Origin: Yinghuangia sp051388915 | GTDB taxonomy: Bacteria; Actinomycetota; Actinomycetes; Streptomycetales; Streptomycetaceae | Direction: 5' to 3' | Length of the DNA stretch: 64,000 nt | Assembly: GCF_051388915.1 (NCBI RefSeq) | Contig: NZ_JBPKBH010000025.1 | Span: 1-64,000, forward strand | Part shown: positions 60,208-64,000 of the stretch, one piece after another | Layout of the letters: every line of letters starts with the position of its first letter | How positions within the stretch are numbered: the stretch's first letter is position 1 | The notes under the pieces: generated by a model | Seen by the model: only the letters and a program-made list of their open reading frames with translations | What the model was told of the DNA's origin: nothing | Database searches by the model: none | Translations under genes and position numbers: made by a program

Positions 60208-60425
60208 CGCCAACTCCCTCGCCCATCGGGCCAATGCCGAGCAACCGGGTGTCGCGGTACGCCGGAGGCGATGCGTGCGCGAAGCCGCCAAGCTCCGTGG
60301 AAGCATGGGCTTGAGCAATGCGGAACGGGGCGTCCGCCGTTCCGTTCGTTGCGGTTCCCTTGACTTTTCCGGCCCCGAGACCGTCAATGCCTGATCGGAC
60401 GTCGCGGTGCCAGGGGAGCGTGTGC

Positions 60426-60973
60426 GTGGAGATGACCTGTGGGAAGACATCAGCGCGGATCCGCGGGGTCGTGGTGGCGATCGCGGTCGCCGTGGTGACG
60501 ACGGCCGTGTCCGGGTGCTCGGCACACGACGCGAAGAAGGCGCCGCCGGATCTGTGCGCGCTGATGACCGCACCGCCGCTGACCGAATCCTCGGCGGCAC
60601 GCCCAGGCACCAGTCGTCCAGTACGCGCATGCTGTCGCTCGCGGACTGCGAGTACTTCGGCAGCGGTGGCTCCTTGGTCGTGTCACTCGAACGCTCAGGG
60701 GGCAGCGACAAGTTCAGCGGCTCCCACAAAGCGAATTCCGGCTTCGAGGTCCGCAGGGAGTCCGCATCGTCGCAGCCGGGGTGTGCGTCGCCTCCGCGTT
60801 CCCCGGGGCTGGGCAAGAACTCCTTCGAATGCCGCTTCCCCGGAAGGTTCGAGATCACCGTGCGCAAGGGCGCGGACCTGCTGGAGTTGGCCGTCACCGA
60901 AAAGCTCGCCGAAAACCCGGCCTCGACAGATGTGTTGCGCGGCTACGCCCGCCAAGTCCTCGACGGCTTGTAG
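60426..60973 (+). pseudogene. Lipoprotein gene (DUF3558-like) with a frameshift near 60600
   Basis: From GTG 60426 the first frame gives a signal peptide with lipobox (VVVAIAVAVVTTAVSGC) and then KKAPPDLCALMTAPPLTES, which recalls the CALLT motif of DUF3558 lipoproteins. After about 60600 coding quality moves to another frame: SSSTRMLSLADCEYFGSGGS continuing to the stop at 60971-60973 with normal bias and Cys residues (PGCASP, FECRFPG). One small indel would restore a protein of about 180 residues. It may be a sequencing error or true inactivation. Confidence 0.72.
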
Positions 60974-61102
60974 GCGGATCCGTCGGACCGCGTGAACTCC
61001 GGAATTGCGCGAACTCCGGCCTGCGTGAACTCCGGCCCGCCTGACCTCCGGGATGGCCGCTACGTGCGTGTGCGAAGAAGCCCCGCGCACGGGGCCCGCC
61101 CC

Positions 61103-61741
61103 TCAGCGGACGGGGCGTGCCGACCGGTCGCCGGCGCTCGACCGCGGATGGGGCGCACGGGCGTAGGTGCGCAGGAAGGAGTCGACGACCTGGTGGACGA
61201 ACGCGCTGGTGACCTCCAGATCGCCCATCAGCCGCCGGAAGAACAGGGGGCCCACCAGTTGGGCCACCGCCAGCTCGAAATCGAGGTCCGCGGGCAGGTC
61301 GCCGCGATCGACCGCGCCCCGCAGGATGCGCTGGCACGCGGCGGTGCCCGTGTCATACATCCGTTGCTTCAGCGACGTGAACGCGGCGTCCACACCTGAC
61401 CGTTCGACCAGCGCCCTCATGGCCCGCTCGCTGACGGGCTGATGGAGGAGCCGTCGCGAGCCTTCCAACAGTGCGACGAGGTCGCTGCGCAGGTCGCCGG
61501 TCGTCGGCGGCTCCGCGTCCGCGACCAGCTCGGACAGCGCGTCCTGAAGCAGCGCGGCCGCATCCGGCCAGTGGCGGTACAGGGTGGTCCGCCCGATTCC
61601 GCTGCGCGCGGCGACGGCGACGTGCGTGACCCCTTGCAGCCCCTGGTCGACGAGCAGGTCCCGGGCCGCCGCGAGCGCGGCGGCGCGACTGCGCAGCGCA
61701 CGGGGGTCAGGGCTGCGACCGGAGGCGGCTGGGCTGGGCAT
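61103..61741 (-). CDS. TetR-family transcriptional regulator
   Basis: The 212-residue protein has a TetR helix-turn-helix near residue 20-60 (ARDLLVDQGLQGVTHVAVAA, then GIGRTTLYRHWPDAAAL), followed by a helical ligand domain ending in MGDLEVTSAFVHQVVDSFLR, typical of TetR_C_11-like proteins. ATG 61741 opens the usual N-terminus; upstream codons look random. It diverges from a hemerythrin gene with two perfect inverted repeats in between, so it probably represses that cluster and itself. Confidence 0.88.
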   Translation of the reverse strand: MPSPAASGRSPDPRALRSRAAALAAARDLLVDQGLQGVTHVAVAARSGIGRTTLYRHWPDAAALLQDALSELVADAEPPTTGDLRSDLVALLEGSRRLLHQPVSERAMRALVERSGVDAAFTSLKQRMYDTGTAACQRILRGAVDRGDLPADLDFELAVAQLVGPLFFRRLMGDLEVTSAFVHQVVDSFLRTYARAPHPRSSAGDRSARPVR

Positions 61742-61777
61742 GGTCGCCAGTTTGCCACGGCCGGGCGGGGTGGCGGC

Positions 61778-61850
61778 GCAACTTCGGCACAAGTTGCACC
61801 GCAGATACTTTCGGGGCATCATGTTCCACATCTTCGGAACAACTTGTTCC
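61778..61850. promoter_or_regulatory. Two inverted-repeat operators between TetR and hemerythrin genes
   Basis: GCAACTT-CGGCAC-AAGTTGC lies at 61778-61797 and GGAACA-ACT-TGTTCC at 61836-61850; both are perfect inverted repeats. A third, weaker pair (GTTCC 61823-61827 with GGAAC 61836-61840) overlaps the second. Both AACTT/AAGTT cores are shared, so they may be sites of one regulator, presumably the adjacent TetR. The second site is 28 bases before the hemerythrin ATG. Confidence 0.75.
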
Positions 61851-61878
61851 ATTATTTGGCTGGAGGTGCGCCTCACCC

Positions 61879-62490
61879 ATGCCCATCGACCTGACGATGA
61901 TGTACGCCGTCCACGACGCCGTTCGCCGCGACGCCGACCGGATGACGCAGGACGCCCGGCCCGCGGCCCTGACAGCCGGATGGCCGCCCTTCAAGCAGTA
62001 CCTGACCGCCCACCACGCGGCCGAGGACGCCTCCCTGTGGCCGGTGCTCCGTTTGCGGACCGCCGCCTCGGACGATGCACGCCGGACGGCGGCGCTATTG
62101 GACGCCATGACGGCGGAACACGGCGACCTCGACTCAGCGATGGCTGTCGTCGACAACGCGCTGGCCGCCGGCGACCACAGCACGGCACACAGGGCGGTGA
62201 GGGATCTCGCCCCGCTGGTGCGGGCGCACCTCGATCACGAGGAGCGCGACGTACTCCCGCTGCTCGGCGAGGTGCTCACCGAAAAGGAGTGGGCCGCGTT
62301 CGGAAAGGAGCAGCGCGAGGGGCTCGGCCCGGGCGGCCCCGGAGACTTCCTGCCCTGGTTGCTCGACGACGTATCCGACGAACGCCGACGGCAGGTCCTC
62401 GGCGCGCTCCCGCAACCCGTTCGACTGCTCTTCACCACCGTCTGGGCTCCCCGGTATCGCCGTACGCGGCACAACCCCAGCGCACAATAA
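61879..62490 (+). CDS. Hemerythrin-domain (HHE) protein
   Basis: The 203-residue protein has the hemerythrin pattern of iron-ligand His and Glu in a four-helix bundle: HDAVRRDADR, LTAHHAAEDASLWP, LDAMTAEHGDLDSAM and VRAHLDHEERDVLP. It likely binds a di-iron site and oxygen, nitric oxide or peroxide. A 60-residue C-terminal extension (FLPWLLDDVSDERRRQVL, ending VWAPRYRRTRHN) is common in actinomycete HHE proteins. First gene of a cluster with a membrane protein, DoxX and MFS; TetR-controlled. Confidence 0.88.
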   Translation: MPIDLTMMYAVHDAVRRDADRMTQDARPAALTAGWPPFKQYLTAHHAAEDASLWPVLRLRTAASDDARRTAALLDAMTAEHGDLDSAMAVVDNALAAGDHSTAHRAVRDLAPLVRAHLDHEERDVLPLLGEVLTEKEWAAFGKEQREGLGPGGPGDFLPWLLDDVSDERRRQVLGALPQPVRLLFTTVWAPRYRRTRHNPSAQ

Positions 62491-62501
62491 GGGAGTTCGT
62501 C

Positions 62502-63032
62502 ATCAATACGACACTGCTGGCACTCCACGTCACCGCCGCGCTGACCCTGACGATTCTTCTCGGCGTGCAGTGCGCCGAGCTCAGCCGCCTCCGGCATCAG
62601 CCGACGGGCAGCGGCACGCGGCCGCGCGGACTGACCGCAATTCTCCTGGCCATCCCGGCGGCGACCCTGGCCGTCGCGGCCAGCGGCGGCATGGTCCTGC
62701 GGTCCGGCGCACACACCGGACCATGGGTCGGCGGCGGGGTGTTCGCCGCCGTGGTCATCTTCACGACTTCAATCTGGGCACTGCGAACTCTGCGGACGCC
62801 GAACGGCCGAAGCGCCCCGCGCCGGGCGACGTCCTCGCGGCCGACGCCCGCACAGGTCACGGCCATCGCCGTGGCGCAGTGGGGAGCACCGGCGTTCGCC
62901 CTGGCCGGAACGTACCTGATGGCAGCCCGACCCGAGGAAGCCGCCGGGGCGATCCTCCCGGTCGTCCTCGCCCTCGTCATCACCGCCGCCGCGACCGGAA
63001 ACGCTCGCCGCACGCCCCCCACCCCGATCTGA
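62502..63032 (+). CDS. Four-TM membrane protein, probable non-canonical ATC start
   Basis: Four hydrophobic segments (LLALHVTAALTLTILLGV, LTAILLAIPAATLAVAASGG, GVFAAVVIFTTSIWAL and AQWGAPAFALAGTYLMA) give a protein of about 176 residues. The coding bias starts right after the hemerythrin stop. AAGGGAG (62489-62494) stands at the proper distance from ATC at 62502, and ATC-AAT-ACG would read MNTTLLALH if the codon were ATG. No ATG, GTG or TTG occurs in frame before the first TM. So it either uses ATC or carries a start mutation or base error. Function unknown. Confidence 0.7.
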   Translation: MNTTLLALHVTAALTLTILLGVQCAELSRLRHQPTGSGTRPRGLTAILLAIPAATLAVAASGGMVLRSGAHTGPWVGGGVFAAVVIFTTSIWALRTLRTPNGRSAPRRATSSRPTPAQVTAIAVAQWGAPAFALAGTYLMAARPEEAAGAILPVVLALVITAAATGNARRTPPTPI

Positions 63033-63255
63033 CCGTCCGGCGCCCGAACCCACCCGGCCTTCGCCTTCCCGGGCGACCGCACGGTCGGCCCGCAGATCCG
63101 CCTGCCGGCCCCCTCCACCTGCCTCCACGACACGGCGCATCCCCACGAACTCGCGTGGCTCCCCTCCACAGGTGTCGATCTCTGCACGCCCGTTGGGACT
63201 GCTCCGCCGTCGTACCCACCTGTCCCGGACCCGATTCAGCAAAGGATCAGCACAC

Positions 63256-63775
63256 GTGAACGCGTTGACGTCCCACCTTCTGGCACAACGGCCGTACGCG
63301 GACGGCTCACCCGGCCGATCCTGGGCCCTCGCCACGGTATTCGCCCGCCTGGCCCTCGCGATCGGGTTCCTGTCGGCGGTCGCCGACCGTTTCGGTGTGG
63401 GGTGGTCCGGGGGTCCGCGAAGTCGCCTGGGGCGACTTCGGCAGCTACCTCGACTATGTCCGTGACCTCACCCCCTACCTGCCGGCGTTCATGAGCGACG
63501 CGGCGGGATGGGCGGCGACGGGCTGCGAGGCGGTCCTCGGCCTGACCCTGCTTCTCGGCGTCGCGACGCGCCTGTCGGCGTGGGCCAGTGCGGGGATGCT
63601 GCTGGTGTTCGCCCTGTCGATGTTCTTCTTCGTCGACCCGGAAGCCCCGTTCAACGCCTCTGTGTTCAGTGCGTGTGCCGCCGCACTGGTACTGGCCCTT
63701 GCGCCCCGCGGCGCGTACGCGTGCACCGCGGATCGCCTGCTCGGCGCGGACCGCGTCGGACAACCGGGCACGTGA
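63256..63775 (+). pseudogene. DoxX-family membrane protein, frameshifted near 63397
   Basis: From GTG 63256 (AAAGGATC before it) the first frame reads WALATVFARLALAIGFLSAV and ADRFG, the DoxX N-terminus. Near 63397, in a TGTGGGGTGG run, the frame has to change by two missing or one extra base. The other frame then gives EVAWGDFGSYLDYVRDLTPY and three more membrane segments to the stop at 63773-63775. Combined length is about 172 residues, as expected for this DoxX group. The indel in a G-run may be a draft error. DoxX proteins take part in quinone or thiosulfate oxidation or redox complexes. Confidence 0.78.
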
Positions 63776-63801
63776 TGAACCCATCAGACAAGGGAGTTCC
63801 G

Positions 63802-64000
63802 ATGTCCAGCAAGACCCGGCCACCGGCCACCGACCCCGCGCGCTCGCTCGATCCGCCCGACGCGGACCCCGCCGCCCCGAGCTTCCTGGCGACCGGACGC
63901 GGCAAGCTCACGCTGTTCCTGCTCTGCACGGTGGCGTTCCTCGACTTCGTGGACGCCTCGATCGTCAACATCGCGCTGCCCGCCATCCAACGCGACCTCG
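63802..64000 (+). CDS. MFS transporter (DHA2 type), 5' part only
   Basis: AAGGGAGTTCCG precedes ATG 63802. The visible 66 residues have a Pro/Asp-rich cytoplasmic start and then LTLFLLCTVAFLDFVDASIV and NIALPAIQRDL, the first membrane segment and following motif of DHA2 proton-driven exporters. It runs off the window. It follows hemerythrin, the membrane protein and DoxX on the same strand with the same AAGGGAGTTC ribosome-binding context as the 62502 gene, so it is likely the last known part of that operon. Confidence 0.88.
   Translation, partial: MSSKTRPPATDPARSLDPPDADPAAPSFLATGRGKLTLFLLCTVAFLDFVDASIVNIALPAIQRDL

Overview
The window is a draft-assembly piece of a very GC-rich genome with strong third-position G/C bias, GTG starts, F420-type oxidoreductases, LuxR-LAL and NB-ARC regulators, PknB-like kinases, doubled Lrp regulators and a SoxR box. 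Together these point to an actinomycete, most likely Streptomyces or a relative; the genus cannot be fixed from this sequence. No rRNA, tRNA, CRISPR array or complete mobile element was recognised. There are three N gaps (13941-14040, 20820-20910, 49341-49460) and one poly-G/N join (28869-28894).

Layout. 1-7.3 kb: lipid-type metabolism (end of a DUF35 OB-fold protein, an SCP-x-like thiolase, a large LuxR-LAL regulator, an SDR without the usual catalytic residues, a broken monooxygenase/SDR chimera and a CTP-synthase-like amidotransferase). 7.5-9.3 kb: a lipoprotein, then soxR and a 7Fe ferredoxin gene diverging from a textbook SoxR promoter. 9.3-19.4 kb: WD40-like and TPR proteins, a membrane-protein pair, a flotillin/NfeD pair, two exported proteins, a PAP2 phosphatase and a hypothetical gene. 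19.6-32.5 kb: accessory catabolism (GntR, LLM oxidoreductase, enoyl-CoA hydratase, dienelactone hydrolase, MFS pump with divergent TetR, RHH/VOC/methyltransferase group, quinone oxidoreductase, DUF6193 and DUF5984 genes). 32.5-42.3 kb: ISL3 transposase relic, XRE/NB-ARC/TPR regulator, beta-helix protein, SDR, MFS pump and a Ser/Thr kinase.

42.4-47.9 kb is the clearest functional unit: a LacI regulator followed by galT, galE, galK and galM, all four Leloir-pathway enzymes, with two near-identical 16-bp LacI-type operators around the promoter. galT to galM are joined by overlapping stop/start codons. 48.2-61.0 kb: a possible leader peptide, GNAT, GH3 glycosidase with a divergent doubled Lrp regulator, a membrane protein and second kinase, TPR relics, a DUF3291-like/VOC pair with a second doubled Lrp regulator, an F420-dependent-type reductase, an SDR and a frameshifted lipoprotein. 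61.1-64.0 kb: a TetR gene divergent from a hemerythrin, membrane-protein, DoxX and MFS cluster that runs off the window.

Three themes recur. First, several genes have a TANNNT -10 hexamer ending 6-8 bases before the start codon and no ribosome binding site, so they are probably leaderless. Second, all three N gaps lie in or beside GC-rich inverted repeats, so they probably hide hairpins. Third, there is an unusual number of genes broken by one small indel (about 6063, 22240, 31606, 55830, 60600, 63397), a mix of real decay and probable draft errors. I did not find a complete system that is clearly unknown. The strongest leads are the SoxR-ferredoxin unit, the RHH gene with an 8-bp-period CTAG operator on its start, the twin-operator gal operon and the TetR-hemerythrin-DoxX-MFS cluster.
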